DNA of 64,000 nucleotides from JAGRCP01 sp942490705 (GTDB lineage Bacteria; Chloroflexota; Anaerolineae; Caldilineales; Caldilineaceae), in the NCBI GenBank assembly GCA_942490705.1, contig CALNXY010000003.1, positions 62,001-126,000 of the forward strand, read 5' to 3'. This document shows positions 24,904 to 34,264 of the stretch, one piece after another. Numbering within the stretch: position 1 is the stretch's first letter; each line of letters opens with the position of its first letter. Under the pieces are notes generated by a model that saw only the letters and a list, made by a program, of their open reading frames with translations, was not told where the DNA came from and did no database searches. Both the position numbers and the translations under genes were made by a program.

Positions 24904-27592
24904 TTACTTCAATACCACCATCGGCGCGACCGGCAACGAACCGCGTGTTGCGCCATAAATTGCCAGCCCTCCAATGTGTTCGGCGTCCGCAACGGTCGTG
25001 AACCGGATCGTCAGTTCCTTTGCGTTCACTCCTAAGATCTTCTCTAGCGTAGCGCCCTCTGCCACCGTATCGACCAAATAGCCGTATGCCCCCGGATCCA
25101 CCCCTGCGAAGTGGCTCAGTACGCCGCGCGAATCGGCTGGATCATCCGGCAAGTGAAGCGTGCCGATGGTCACGCCGTTGACGTCGACGCTGACGGCAGC
25201 CGGCGTCTTGCGGTCCACTTCTGTCTGGGGATAGTTGTGACCAAAGGTCTTGTCAGGCCAGTCGATCTTTGCCCACCCGGCGCGGGCGCCTGCTTCCAAA
25301 CGCACTTGCATCTGGGTGACCGTAGCCGGATCGATCTCCTTTGGGACAGCGACCTGATACTCCACCCAGCCTGAGCCGGTTGCCGAAAAACGTTGGGGAC
25401 CACTAAAGAGCCTCGGCCAGTTGGTGTCGCTGTATGCCTCTGGCGCAAATGGCAATATCCAGGCGCCGTTCACTTCCTCTGCGGTCGGAACGGTTGTCTC
25501 ATCGCTGACGAAAAAGTTGATGTAATTGCGTGCTCGAATCTGGCCGGCGTCCGCTTCCAGCGTCAATGCCAGAGTCGCCAGCGCGGCCTCGCCCGGCATG
25601 GTGAGCGACAGGTCACGCGCGACAACGTCAAACCGCTGTGGTTCCAGCGCCAGATCGCCCTGTTGCAGGTCGTGGCGCTCGCCAAAACGGTCGATGTAGT
25701 GCAGGGCCCAACGTACGGTCAACTCCTCCGCTTCCGCGCCCCAGTGGCTGACAAAGACCGGAACGGTGACGGAAGCGCCGGGCGCGATTTGCTGGCAGGG
25801 CGGTGCGTCGCAGCCGACGAAGTCGGCCCCGTTGAGATCTGCCACGCTCATCTCCGGTACGAAGGCGTCATAGCCGAATTCCTTGGCGCTGCGGTCGTAG
25901 TTGACGAAGCCATTGTGCTCCCACTCGATGTCGTCTAGCTCCGTATAGACATAGCCGCAGATCTTGGCATGGCGACGCAGCTCGCTGGTCTGGTACTTGA
26001 AGCACCAAGAGATATCCTGATCCCCATCTTTGGCGGCAATGCCGCCATATTCGCTATTCATCAGTGGCATTGCTCCCTGGACCAAATCGCCGCCAATGTA
26101 GTTGAATTCTGATCCAGGGAAGGTGGCATCGACCACCTGTTGCACATGATTGCGCACTTGCTGATAGTCGTTGATGTAGAAATGCCACGAATTGATGTCG
26201 CTCTCCACATGGTCGTAGTGGCAGGTGGAGTTGTCTTCGATCAGCCGTGACGGATCGAGAACGCGTGCCGTCTCGACCACGGAACGTAGCCACTCGTGGC
26301 TGTCACGCGTGCGGTGTTGGGTGAGCCCCCATGTTTCGTTGAAGATCACCCAGGCGAAGATCGACGGTGAATTGAAGTCACGGGCCATGATGTGGGGCAG
26401 ATCGCGTTCTACCAGGCGCCGCATGGTCGGCGTGTCCAGGTCGGGGCTGGGCACATCATACATGACGAGCAGGCCCAATTTGTCGGCCCAATAATAATAG
26501 CGCGGATCGTTGATCTTGATGTGACAGCGCAACATGTTCAGACCCAAATCTTTGGCCAGCTGAATGTCGCCGCGGATGACATCATCTGACGGGTAAGCGT
26601 GAAGCGAATCGGGATGAAAGGCCTGATCGAGCGCGCCACGCAGGTAGACCGGTTCATCATTGAGCAGGATAACCTCATACGGTTTGCCGCCCCACTGGGC
26701 GCGGCTGATTGTGCGCATGCCAAAATAGCTCTCAAGCCGATCCGGCGTGTCGCTGCCCGGCCCCGATAGCTCGACGGCAAACTCGTAGAGATGGGGCGAT
26801 TCCGGGCTCCAGAGCTGCGGCGTTGGCACGGGAACCGTGACGATCGCTTCTTGCGCCCCTGCTTCCAGCGCCAACACCGTCGTCTACGGCGGAGAAAGCG
26901 TCGTCAACTGCGCGGATGCGCACCGTGTGGCTGCCCGCCTCGGCGACGTGTAGCGCGAACCGCATGACGGCGACTTCACCCGCCACATCGGGCGTGACGA
27001 GTACCTCCTCCACGTAGCTGGCCCCGCGTCCTTCCAGCCAGACTGACTGCCAGATGCCGCTGCTGTACGTGTACCAGCGGGGCACCTGCTTGCCGACCAA
27101 TGTGCTGGCGTCGGCGACATCATAAGCGCGCACCGTGACTGTGGCGCTCTCACCAGGCTGGACAAAAGGCGACAGATCGACCGAGAAGGGCAGATAGCCA
27201 TTGTCGTTTTCGCCGGCAAGCAGGCCGTTGACCCAAACGCGCGCATGCCAGTCGACAGCGCCGAAATTGAGGAAAGGCGTCAGCCCCGCCCAATCTGCCG
27301 GCACGGTGAACGAACGCTCGTACCAACCGGCTCCTTTGTAGTCCGGCCGTTCAACGCCGGACAGCTTGCTTTCCCACGGAAAGGGCACGTTGATCCGCAG
27401 GTTCTTGGCTTTGCCGCGCAGGGGCCGTCCATAAAGATGGCGGAAGGTAAGCTCCGTTTCCGGGATGTACCAGCGCTCCTGTTCACCGATCTCTTTGGGA
27501 TCGAAGGCAAAGCGCCATTCGCCATTGAGGCTCGTCCATGCCGAGCGGTAGCGCTGCGGCCGGGGATGTTCCGATCTGGGAATTGCAGTCAT
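24904..27592 (-). pseudogene. Glycoside hydrolase family 2 beta-glycosidase, split by a frameshift
   Basis: Two minus-strand frames together form one GH2 enzyme of about 895 aa. Frame one (from 27592) has the sugar-binding domain: LNGEWRFAFDP, GAGWYERSFTVP, ARVWVNG and the start of the immunoglobulin-like domain. Frame two (to 24904) resumes with LWSPESPHLYEF, then the TIM barrel with the acid/base Glu in IFNETWG and nucleophile Glu in MNSEYGG. The switch lies near 26880-26886: frame two is closed upstream by a TAG there, and moving one base at GACGACGG restores the protein. All catalytic residues are intact, so this may be a sequencing error or a recent mutation. Family members cleave beta-galactosides, glucuronides or mannosides; substrate unknown. 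Confidence 0.8.
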
Positions 27593-27676
27593 GAATAGAA
27601 TTCCTTTCCGCGCCGGCGCAAGCGGCCGACGTGATCATACTGGGATTGGCTATCGTTTTGGTGTGTCGATCTGGTG

Positions 27677-27760
27677 CTACTTGATGCCGCTGTTGACGGC
27701 GATGCCACTGATGATTTTGCGCTGGAAGGCGAGCACAGAGAGGATGATGGATAGTCTTTT
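27677..27760 (-). pseudogene. C-terminal remnant of an ABC sugar-transporter permease
   Basis: In the hydrolase frame, directly after its TAG stop, the codons read on for 27 residues to a second TAG, with the sequence SIILSVLAFQRKIISGI and the ending NSGIK. This is the typical tail of MalG-type (CUT1) permeases; compare FSRQLISGLTAGAVK at the end of the permease at 57628. The rest of the permease is gone. The remnant implies that the GH2 gene once followed a sugar ABC transporter and that the upstream genes were joined here by a rearrangement. Confidence 0.5.
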
Positions 27761-28540
27761 CTACTGATCTTGGAGGAATCTGCACACGAGGACGGCCATT
27801 TTTTCGGGCTGGTCCCAATGAACGGCGTGGCCGGCGTCTTCTATAAAGCGAAGACGTGCATTGGGGATGCGTGCGCTGAGCGCCAGGACGTCCTGCGGCG
27901 TGTTGTTGACTTCGCTCGCGCCATTGACCAACAACACGGGACATTGGATATTGGCAGCTTCGACCATGCAGATGTTGCCGCCGGCCGCGTAGATGGCTTG
28001 GGCAGCCCGCGCCCAGCCCTGGGGCATGGCTTCCACTTGATCCGGTCCATGCTGCGCAGCGATTTCAGCAGCCCAATCCGGGTGCGTCGACGCCCAGCCG
28101 TCGGGCGTCAGCCAACTCTCCACGCTTTCTACCATGGCTTTGGAGATGACGCCGGAGACGCCCCACGCGATGACGCTGTGTACCAGATCCGGGCGGGTCG
28201 CGGCGAGCAGCAACGCGCTTTCAGCGCCGTCGCTGAAGCCAAGCAGATGGGCGGGGCCGCATTCCAGCGTGCCAATCAACGCGGCAACGTCATCGGCGTC
28301 TCGCTGATAGAAATAGGGCGCAAAGTCGCGCAGCGGCGGCTGGCTGCGACCATAGCCGCGCAGGTCGGGCGCGATGACGCGATAGCTGGCAGACAAAGCC
28401 TCGATAAGGTCGTGAAAGTGGGTCAACCCTGTGCCGGTGAAGCCGTGAAGCACCACCACCGGGGGGCCTTCACCACAGTCAAGATAGGCCATGTCGATGC
28501 CGGTGGCGAGAGGGCGTTTCTGATAGGCGCTTGAATTCAT
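27761..28540 (-). CDS. Alpha/beta hydrolase
   Basis: 259 aa from the ATG at 28540, with AAGGGG 8 nt upstream. Canonical fold motifs: oxyanion-loop LHGFTGTG, YGRSQPP, the nucleophile elbow GFSDG (Ser in G-x-S-x-G) and the catalytic His in DAGHAVHW near the C-terminus. A buried acid probably lies in the SEVNNTPQDV region. The substrate is open: esters, lactones or epoxides are all possible. It is the last complete gene of the minus-strand run cysS-rlmB-Nudix-acetyltransferase-hydrolase, starting 22 bp after its neighbour's stop. Its own stop codon abuts the permease remnant. Confidence 0.85.
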   Translation of the reverse strand: MNSSAYQKRPLATGIDMAYLDCGEGPPVVVLHGFTGTGLTHFHDLIEALSASYRVIAPDLRGYGRSQPPLRDFAPYFYQRDADDVAALIGTLECGPAHLLGFSDGAESALLLAATRPDLVHSVIAWGVSGVISKAMVESVESWLTPDGWASTHPDWAAEIAAQHGPDQVEAMPQGWARAAQAIYAAGGNICMVEAANIQCPVLLVNGASEVNNTPQDVLALSARIPNARLRFIEDAGHAVHWDQPEKMAVLVCRFLQDQ

Positions 28541-28562
28541 CGTGTAGACCCCTTGCAAATAC

Positions 28563-29825
28563 TCATTCCGTCCGCCCGAGCCGTTCCCACAATTCGGGCC
28601 GCACGCGTTCACCAATCAGAAAGCGACGATCGCCGTCGGTGCCCGTGCCGGAGATCACGTACTGGCCGGGTTCGCTGCCCACGTAGCGACTAAAGATGCG
28701 GTCGGTAATCTCGCGCCAGGCCATTGCGTTTTCCAAATCCTCTTGCTGCAATTGCGTCCAGTCTGCCGGAATCTCAATGGCAATCATTTCATTGTCGATC
28801 GTGTAGTTGACGTCCGTCCAGCCGCGGTTGATGCGCGCAACCTGGCGGTTGTGGCTCAGGTCGAGGATGAGCGAGCGTGAACCGAAGAGCGGCACCCCCT
28901 GCACGTGACGGCTGCCGACCAGCCAGGTGATGGCAAAGCGGGAGGCATGAACCCGGTTGAGTTCATTGCGAAAGGGATAGAAGTCAGGGTAGAAGTTGAA
29001 GGCCAGCCCGCGCAGGAGGCCAAAATTGAGCGCGGCGTTGGGAAATTGAAGCGGGTCGACCGTCCAATGCACCACGCCGATATTCTGCTCCCAGGCTGCC
29101 TTGGCCTGCATGCGCTTGAGCAGGTTGCCGATCCGCATGCCGCGAAAGTCGGACAGCACGCCCATGGTCTGCGATTCCAGCCGCAGGTCGCCGTGAAAGC
29201 GCGCATGCCAATCTGCCGGGAGCGTGGGGCCGCCATGTTTGGCAAAGCCGAACAGAAAACCGGCCAGTTCGCCGTCGACGCGTGCCACCAAGGACGTGCC
29301 AGACCCAAATTCGACGCTGTGGATGTCGCTCGGATAAAGAAATTCGGGCGGCGTACCCCAGATCTCCTGCTGCACGTAGCGGATCTGCATGGCTTCGGTG
29401 GCACTGGGGCGACCGATGTCGAGGAGCCCAATCTGTTCATGGCTGGGCGCATATTGGACTTCGGCCAATGGGTCGTAGAAGACTACCTCGGCCGGTTCGG
29501 GCAGCCAGTCGCTGACGGCGGTGACAATCGCGGCGGGCGTCGCCCCTTGGCGCAGGCTGAGGCGCCGGCCAGTGAGCGTATGGTAGCGCAACGTGTATGC
29601 CTTGCCTGCGCCCGCTGCCGGGAGACGCGGGAAGAGAAAGCCCAGCCCCACGCGCCGGTTGTTCTCCTCCACGGCCACCAGATGTCCGCCGATACGCGGC
29701 AGGGTGACGGCCAGGAAGTGATAGGGAAAGAGCGTTGTATTGTCGGGTGCGCGAAGCTCAATGCCGATGCGCTCGATTTCGGCGTTCCAGTGTGGATGGT
29801 ACGGTGGCAAGACGGTCACGTTCAT
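28563..29825 (-). CDS. Predicted GNAT-superfamily acetyltransferase (COG3375-like)
   Basis: 420 aa. The middle part (about 125-330) resembles the COG3375 acetyltransferases: VDGELAGFLFGFAKH as beta strands 2-4, a possible acetyl-CoA loop in LSDFRGMRIGNLLKRMQ (the R/Q-x-x-G-x-G/A position) and VHWTVDPLQFPNAALNFGLLRG, which matches the family's conserved 'W-T-x-D-P-L-x-x-x-N-A' block. N- and C-terminal portions are less clear. Substrate unknown. Its ATG overlaps the Nudix stop codon (ATGA), so the two are translationally coupled. Confidence 0.7.
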   Translation of the reverse strand: MNVTVLPPYHPHWNAEIERIGIELRAPDNTTLFPYHFLAVTLPRIGGHLVAVEENNRRVGLGFLFPRLPAAGAGKAYTLRYHTLTGRRLSLRQGATPAAIVTAVSDWLPEPAEVVFYDPLAEVQYAPSHEQIGLLDIGRPSATEAMQIRYVQQEIWGTPPEFLYPSDIHSVEFGSGTSLVARVDGELAGFLFGFAKHGGPTLPADWHARFHGDLRLESQTMGVLSDFRGMRIGNLLKRMQAKAAWEQNIGVVHWTVDPLQFPNAALNFGLLRGLAFNFYPDFYPFRNELNRVHASRFAITWLVGSRHVQGVPLFGSRSLILDLSHNRQVARINRGWTDVNYTIDNEMIAIEIPADWTQLQQEDLENAMAWREITDRIFSRYVGSEPGQYVISGTGTDGDRRFLIGERVRPELWERLGRTE

Positions 29826-30322
29826 GCGGCGTTTGTCTGCAATTGCGCAAGCACGATTTGATCGGTGGGAAAAGCCAATGAGTCCGGCAAATCGTTGAGC
29901 GGAAAAAACTGCACGCGATCTAAATCGTCGGCCGCTTCTGCCTCGCCGCTTTCGATGACGCCGTAGAACCAGATGCCGACTGTCGGCTGTTCAGGGTTGT
30001 GAAAATTGGAATGGACAGCGGCAACCTCGCCAAGGCGTACGCTAAGCCCCGTCTCTTCGGCAAACTCGCGAACGGCGGCATCGCGCACGTCCTCATCCGC
30101 CTCCACATGGCCGCACGGAATGCACCACTGACCGGCGTATGAACTGGTCGGCGCCCGCCGGCCCAATAAGACCTGGTCGCCCTTGCGCACGATAACCGCA
30201 ACGCCGGCAGTCGGATTCTGATAATGGACAAAGCCGCAGGTTCGACAGGTGGGGCGGAGGCGCCCGCCGCGCTCCGTGGGGGACAGCAACGTTCCACAGA
30301 GCGGGCAGAAGCGAAAGGTCAC
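29822..30322 (-). CDS. Nudix hydrolase with N-terminal zinc ribbon
   Basis: 166 aa from a GTG start at 30322 that overlaps the rlmB stop (GTGA). The N-terminus carries a four-cysteine zinc ribbon, FCPLCG and CRTCGF, as in NudC-like proteins. The Nudix box is complete: G-x5-E-x7-REF-x-EE-x-G, beginning GHVEADEDV and ending REFAEETGL. Such proteins hydrolyse nucleoside diphosphates linked to another group, and the ribbon form often acts on NADH, ADP-ribose or related compounds. The short size argues against a full NudC. It sits in a coupled unit with rlmB and the acetyltransferase. Confidence 0.88.
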   Translation of the reverse strand: MTFRFCPLCGTLLSPTERGGRLRPTCRTCGFVHYQNPTAGVAVIVRKGDQVLLGRRAPTSSYAGQWCIPCGHVEADEDVRDAAVREFAEETGLSVRLGEVAAVHSNFHNPEQPTVGIWFYGVIESGEAEAADDLDRVQFFPLNDLPDSLAFPTDQIVLAQLQTNAA

Positions 30323-31065
30323 GTCGTCCGGGCCTGGCGGGTCGCGTAGAGAACGATGCTGCCGGCAATCGCGGCGTTGAGGCTTTCGATCTCGCCGTAC
30401 ATGGGCAGACGCACCAGGAAATCGCATTTCTCGCGCGTCAGGCGGCTGAGACCGCTGCTTTCGCTGCCCACGACGATTGCCATGGGCCCGTCGAGGTTGG
30501 CTGCGGCCAGTGGCGGCACGGCGGGATCGCCGTCCAGCCCCGCAACCCACACACCGGCCTGCTTGAGGTCGTCGATGGTGCGATTGAGATTGGTCACCTG
30601 TGCGACGAGCAGTCGTTCGACCGCACCGGCGCTGGCGTTGCTCACTGCCGGCGTAATGGCTGCCGCCCGTCGATCCGGGATGACAATGCCGTGAACGCCC
30701 ATGGTTTCGGCCGTGCGCATGAGCGTGCCCAGATTCTGAGGATCCTGCAGATGGTCGAGCAGCAGGAGCAGGGGGGCATCATCGCGGTGGGCGGCCAGGT
30801 CGAGGCAGTCTTGCAACGCCACATAGGGGTAGTCATCTACCTCCAGTGCGACGCCCTGGGCGTTGACCCCTTTGCTGGAGAGCTTGTCAAAGATGCCGCC
30901 TTTGATGCGGCGGAGCGGTAGCTTGGCTTCATTGGCCATGCCTTCAATCTGGCCAATGATCTCACCCTTGCCCTTGCCTTCTTCCAGCCAGAGGCGATAG
31001 ATGCGGCGGCGATTGGCGCTCAGCGCCTCGTAGACTGCATGACGGCCATAGAGTAGTTCGCTCAT
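30319..31065 (-). CDS. rlmB: 23S rRNA 2'-O-methyltransferase of the SpoU/RlmB type
   Basis: 248-aa SPOUT-class RNA methyltransferase. It has the N-terminal substrate-binding region (LYGRHAVYEALSANRR) and the knotted domain with motif 1 NLGTLMRTAE, motif 2 VVGSESSGLS and motif 3 LPMYGEIESLNAA. The usual RlmB target is Gm2251 of 23S rRNA; a TrmH-like tRNA target is less likely because of the 30S-L30-like N-terminal domain. AGGAG lies 5 nt before the ATG at 31065, 10 bp after the cysS stop. The cysS-rlmB order is common in bacteria. Confidence 0.92.
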   Translation of the reverse strand: MSELLYGRHAVYEALSANRRRIYRLWLEEGKGKGEIIGQIEGMANEAKLPLRRIKGGIFDKLSSKGVNAQGVALEVDDYPYVALQDCLDLAAHRDDAPLLLLLDHLQDPQNLGTLMRTAETMGVHGIVIPDRRAAAITPAVSNASAGAVERLLVAQVTNLNRTIDDLKQAGVWVAGLDGDPAVPPLAAANLDGPMAIVVGSESSGLSRLTREKCDFLVRLPMYGEIESLNAAIAGSIVLYATRQARTT

Positions 31066-31075
31066 CAGTCTCCTA

Positions 31076-32479
31076 TTATTCCTCGAAGCGCCAGGTAGAG
31101 CCGTCGCGGCTGTCTTCAATCGTAACGCCCAATTCTTTCAGCCCGTCGCGGATTTGATCGGACAGCGCCCACTGCTTGGCGGTCCGCAAGTCACTGCGCA
31201 CGCTGACCAGCAGGTCAATGAAGGGCTTGGCCGCCACGCTCTGGCCGCTATCGGCAGCGCCGGTCAGGGTGATGCCGAGTATGCTGGCCAGTTCCTGAAG
31301 GGTGCCCTGGGCGGCATCGAAGAATGGTCCGCCTACGCCGGCGTCGCGGGCGCTGTTAATGGCCCGCACCAAGTCGAAGAGCGCGGCCAGGGCGCTGCTG
31401 GTATTGAAGTCGTCATCCATGGCGGTAACGAAATTAACCCGTGCGGTTTCGGTGGCCTGACGCAGCACATCGGCGTCTTCCCCAGTGCTGGCGCTTCCAG
31501 TCGCGGGCCGCAAGGCCCCACGAAGGCGCACCAGGCTTCGCTCGGCCGCGTCGAGCGCTTCGTCGGTGAACATGACCGGCTTGCGGTAGTGGCCGGTGAA
31601 GATCAGGATGCGTAGCGTGTCTGAGCTGCGCTTGGCAAGGAACTCGTCGATCGTAATCAGATTGCCGAGCGATTTGCTCATCTTCTCGCCGGCGAGCTGC
31701 ATCATGCCGTTGTGCATCCAATAGCGGGCGAAGGGTTCGCCGGTCAGGCTTTCGCTCTGGGCGATCTCGTTTTCATGGTGGGGAAAGATGAGATCATTGC
31801 CGCCGCCGTGAATGTCGATGGTCTCGCCCAAGTGGTGAAGACACATGCTGGTGCATTCAATGTGCCAGCCTGGGCGTCCAAGGCCCCAGGGACTTTCCCA
31901 GGCCGGTTCACCCGGCTTTGTGGACTTCCAGAGGGCGAAGTCGCCGGAAAACTCTTTGCGGCCATCTTCTTCGATGCGCGTGCCGGTTTGGCCCTCATCG
32001 AGCTTGCGTCGACTCAGGCGGCCATAGTCGTCATCGGCCTTGACCCGGAAGTAGACATCGCCATCCACCTCATAGGCGTAGCCTTTTTCGCCCAGCTCCT
32101 GAATATCCCGGATGATGTGGGAGATCTCGTCAGAGACGCGCGGGTAGACGTCGGCCGGCTGGACGTTAAGTTCGGCTAAATGGCGCAGGTATTCCCGGGT
32201 ATAGAAATCGGCCAGCTCGATCGGATCCCGCTCCGTCTCGTTGGCGCGGCGGATGATTTTGTCATCGACGTCGGTGAAATTTGTGGCGTAGAAGACATCG
32301 TATCCTTTGAAGGTCAGATAGCGCCGCACCATGTCGAAGACGATGGCGGCCATGGCATGACCGACGTGCGCGTTGGCATAGACCGTTGGCCCGCAGACAT
32401 ACATGCGCACCTTGCCCGGCTCGACCGGGATGAACTCTTCTCGTTGTCGGGTTAAGGTGTTGTAGATTTGAAGCGCCAT
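31076..32479 (-). CDS. cysS: Cysteinyl-tRNA synthetase
   Basis: 467-aa class I synthetase that charges tRNA-Cys. Zinc ligands include Cys29 (YVCGPTVY). The HIGH signature is HVGH at 38-41, the KMSKS loop is KMSKSLGN, and the conserved WHIECT (second zinc Cys) and HGGGNDLIFPHHENE are seen. The C-terminal anticodon-binding part ends WRFEE. The ATG at 32479 is preferred over the longer frame; a TATCAT -10-like box lies 12 nt upstream, suggesting a very short leader. It starts the minus-strand run that continues through rlmB, Nudix, acetyltransferase and hydrolase. Confidence 0.95.
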   Translation of the reverse strand: MALQIYNTLTRQREEFIPVEPGKVRMYVCGPTVYANAHVGHAMAAIVFDMVRRYLTFKGYDVFYATNFTDVDDKIIRRANETERDPIELADFYTREYLRHLAELNVQPADVYPRVSDEISHIIRDIQELGEKGYAYEVDGDVYFRVKADDDYGRLSRRKLDEGQTGTRIEEDGRKEFSGDFALWKSTKPGEPAWESPWGLGRPGWHIECTSMCLHHLGETIDIHGGGNDLIFPHHENEIAQSESLTGEPFARYWMHNGMMQLAGEKMSKSLGNLITIDEFLAKRSSDTLRILIFTGHYRKPVMFTDEALDAAERSLVRLRGALRPATGSASTGEDADVLRQATETARVNFVTAMDDDFNTSSALAALFDLVRAINSARDAGVGGPFFDAAQGTLQELASILGITLTGAADSGQSVAAKPFIDLLVSVRSDLRTAKQWALSDQIRDGLKELGVTIEDSRDGSTWRFEE

Positions 32480-32586
32480 GATCTCTGAAGAATGATAGCT
32501 GGCGGCGGGGATCGGGCGCCCCATCGCGAAAGAATGAATTGACTAGACATCATCGTAAAGCAAAGGACTGTTTCGGGCAAAGATTC

Positions 32587-32837
32587 CTAAGGGGTCTCAA
32601 CCAGTGGCAGGTAGTGGAGGAACACGCTCAGGTACGGGGCGTCATCGGCCAGGGCTTCAGCGCCAGCCAGCAACTGCGCCGGCTCCGAATCAACATCAGC
32701 GTTGACACGTCTTCATAATCCGCTTCCTCCGCCGCCTTGCTAAGGTGGATCAGCGTGGGCGGGGCCATGTAGAGAGCATCCGCCCGGCATGCCGCGACGT
32801 TGCGTCCGATTTGCGGCATCGGCCCCTTTCGCCTCAA
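32587..32837 (-). pseudogene. Small frameshifted gene between yacL and cysS
   Basis: A frame starts at 32837, overlapping the yacL stop by ATGA, and reads MAPPTLIHLSKAAEEADYED. Near 32700 the plausible protein sequence continues in a different frame as DVDSEPAQLLAGAEALADD, ending LPLVETP and a TAG at 32587. Together they would give about 82 residues, mostly helical and acidic. I do not recognise the family. In many bacteria ispD and ispF stand between yacL and cysS; nothing here resembles them. It may be a decayed small gene or a sequencing slip. The rest of 32480-32833 holds only the cysS promoter region. Confidence 0.35.
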
Positions 32838-33913
32838 TGTTCCGGCACGGCAAAGATGAGGCGACCGGCGTTGGTTTGCAGAACCTTCGTCACAAGCACC
32901 AGTACTTCCTGGTCGATATAGCGCCGCCCATTTTCGACAACTACCATGGTGCCGTCTTCGAGATAGCCGACGCCCTGGTCCGATTCTTTGCCCTCCTGGA
33001 TGATCTTGAGCGGGAGTTCTTCACCAGGCAGCAACACTGCCTTGACCGCGTTGGCCAGCTCGTTGATGTTGAGGATCTGTACGCCCTGTAACTGGGCCAC
33101 GCGATTGAGGTTGTAATCGTTCGTGACCACGGCTGCGCCCTTCTCCAAAGCCAGGCGAATCAACTTGTCGTCCACCTGCTGTGCGTCGACAGGATCATCG
33201 TCAATGAACTCGATCTGCACCTGTGCGTTGCTTTGCAACTGGTCGAGAATTTCCAACCCGCGACGGCCGCGGTTGCGGCGCAGCGCGTCGGACGAGTCAG
33301 CGATGTACTGCAGCTCGTTGAGGACAAAGCGGGGCACTTCCAGCTTGCCGAAAAGGAAGCCCGTATTGGCAATATCGGCGATTCGTCCATCAATGATGAC
33401 GCTGGTATCCAGCAGCAGAGAAGTCGGCTGTGCCTGGGCTTCGCCTTCACCATGCTGATCGGCTGCCGCATCGATCACTTGGCTGTCGCGCAGCTCAATG
33501 CCAAAGAGGTTGTAGAAATCCTGTTGACGCATCACCATGACCGCCACGCCCAGATAACCAAAAATGGCAGCAGCCACAAAAGGCAGAATCGAGCCAAATG
33601 GAGGCGGGAGACGCGAGATCGGATAAGAGATGAGTGCTGCGATCAAGAGGCCGATGCCCAGGCCAATCGTCCCGGCGAGCAGCTCGGAGATGGGAATGGT
33701 GCGAAGGGCGTTACGGGCTGCTTTGGCCGGTGCGATAACGAGCCAGGGCGACAGGAGGAAACCCAGAAGCGCACCGCCCAAAGTCGCCGCCCAAATGATG
33801 GGCGCGGATTCGGTTGTGAGCTCCAGAGATCCTTCCAGCGCAATCGCAAGCTCGTAGCCGACGAAGCCGTAAATGAGGGCTCCTATCAGGCGGAAGAGAA
33901 TGCTGAAACGCAT
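32834..33913 (-). CDS. YacL-type membrane protein with PIN and TRAM domains
   Basis: 359 aa. Four transmembrane helices in the first ~150 residues are followed by a PIN nuclease-like domain: LLLDTSVIIDGRIADI carries the first Asp, and VVTNDYNLNRVAQLQGV the later Asp pair. A C-terminal TRAM domain (EGKESDQGVGYLEDGTMVVVENGR) is an RNA-binding OB fold. This arrangement matches Bacillus YacL, thought to act on RNA at the membrane, although its exact target is unknown. The ATG at 33913 has GGAG 9 nt upstream. The longer frame to 34039 is not family-like. Confidence 0.9.
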   Translation of the reverse strand: MRFSILFRLIGALIYGFVGYELAIALEGSLELTTESAPIIWAATLGGALLGFLLSPWLVIAPAKAARNALRTIPISELLAGTIGLGIGLLIAALISYPISRLPPPFGSILPFVAAAIFGYLGVAVMVMRQQDFYNLFGIELRDSQVIDAAADQHGEGEAQAQPTSLLLDTSVIIDGRIADIANTGFLFGKLEVPRFVLNELQYIADSSDALRRNRGRRGLEILDQLQSNAQVQIEFIDDDPVDAQQVDDKLIRLALEKGAAVVTNDYNLNRVAQLQGVQILNINELANAVKAVLLPGEELPLKIIQEGKESDQGVGYLEDGTMVVVENGRRYIDQEVLVLVTKVLQTNAGRLIFAVPEH

Positions 33914-34264
33914 AGTGGTACTCTCCAAAATGATGTGAGATAAGTGCGGAATAAACTGTCGGACGAAACTGAACGTAGCGGGCTTGTTGCGCAATACCAC
34001 GCAGTGAAAAAGCAGCGCCACGGGCCAAACCGGCGCCATATACCCTGCTAATCAAAACGCTAGCAGCGCAGAAAATGATTCCAAAAATAAACAAATGGTC
34101 AAAATGCTGATTCATGACGAGATTGTTTGCTCCACCACTTGACGTATTGCTAGTGTGGCACGAAAATCAGGTGAGTTCAGTATCGCAATCTACCATTGCC
34201 CATAGAAACAGTGGGCGAAATCGTTCATGAAATGCCAGCAATTGCTGATAGATCGGACACCATT
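33914..34264. other. Divergent promoter region between yacL and the PIG-L gene
   Basis: About 350 bp, locally A+T-richer than the surroundings, separating two divergent genes. No hairpin, repeat or gene stands out. Promoters for both sides are expected here, but none matches consensus closely. Confidence 0.4.

Noticed and set aside
27483..27944. 153-aa minus-strand frame overlapping GH2, permease remnant and hydrolase
   Set aside because: Arg/Gln/His-rich sequence without family features; it lies in another frame across three better-supported features.
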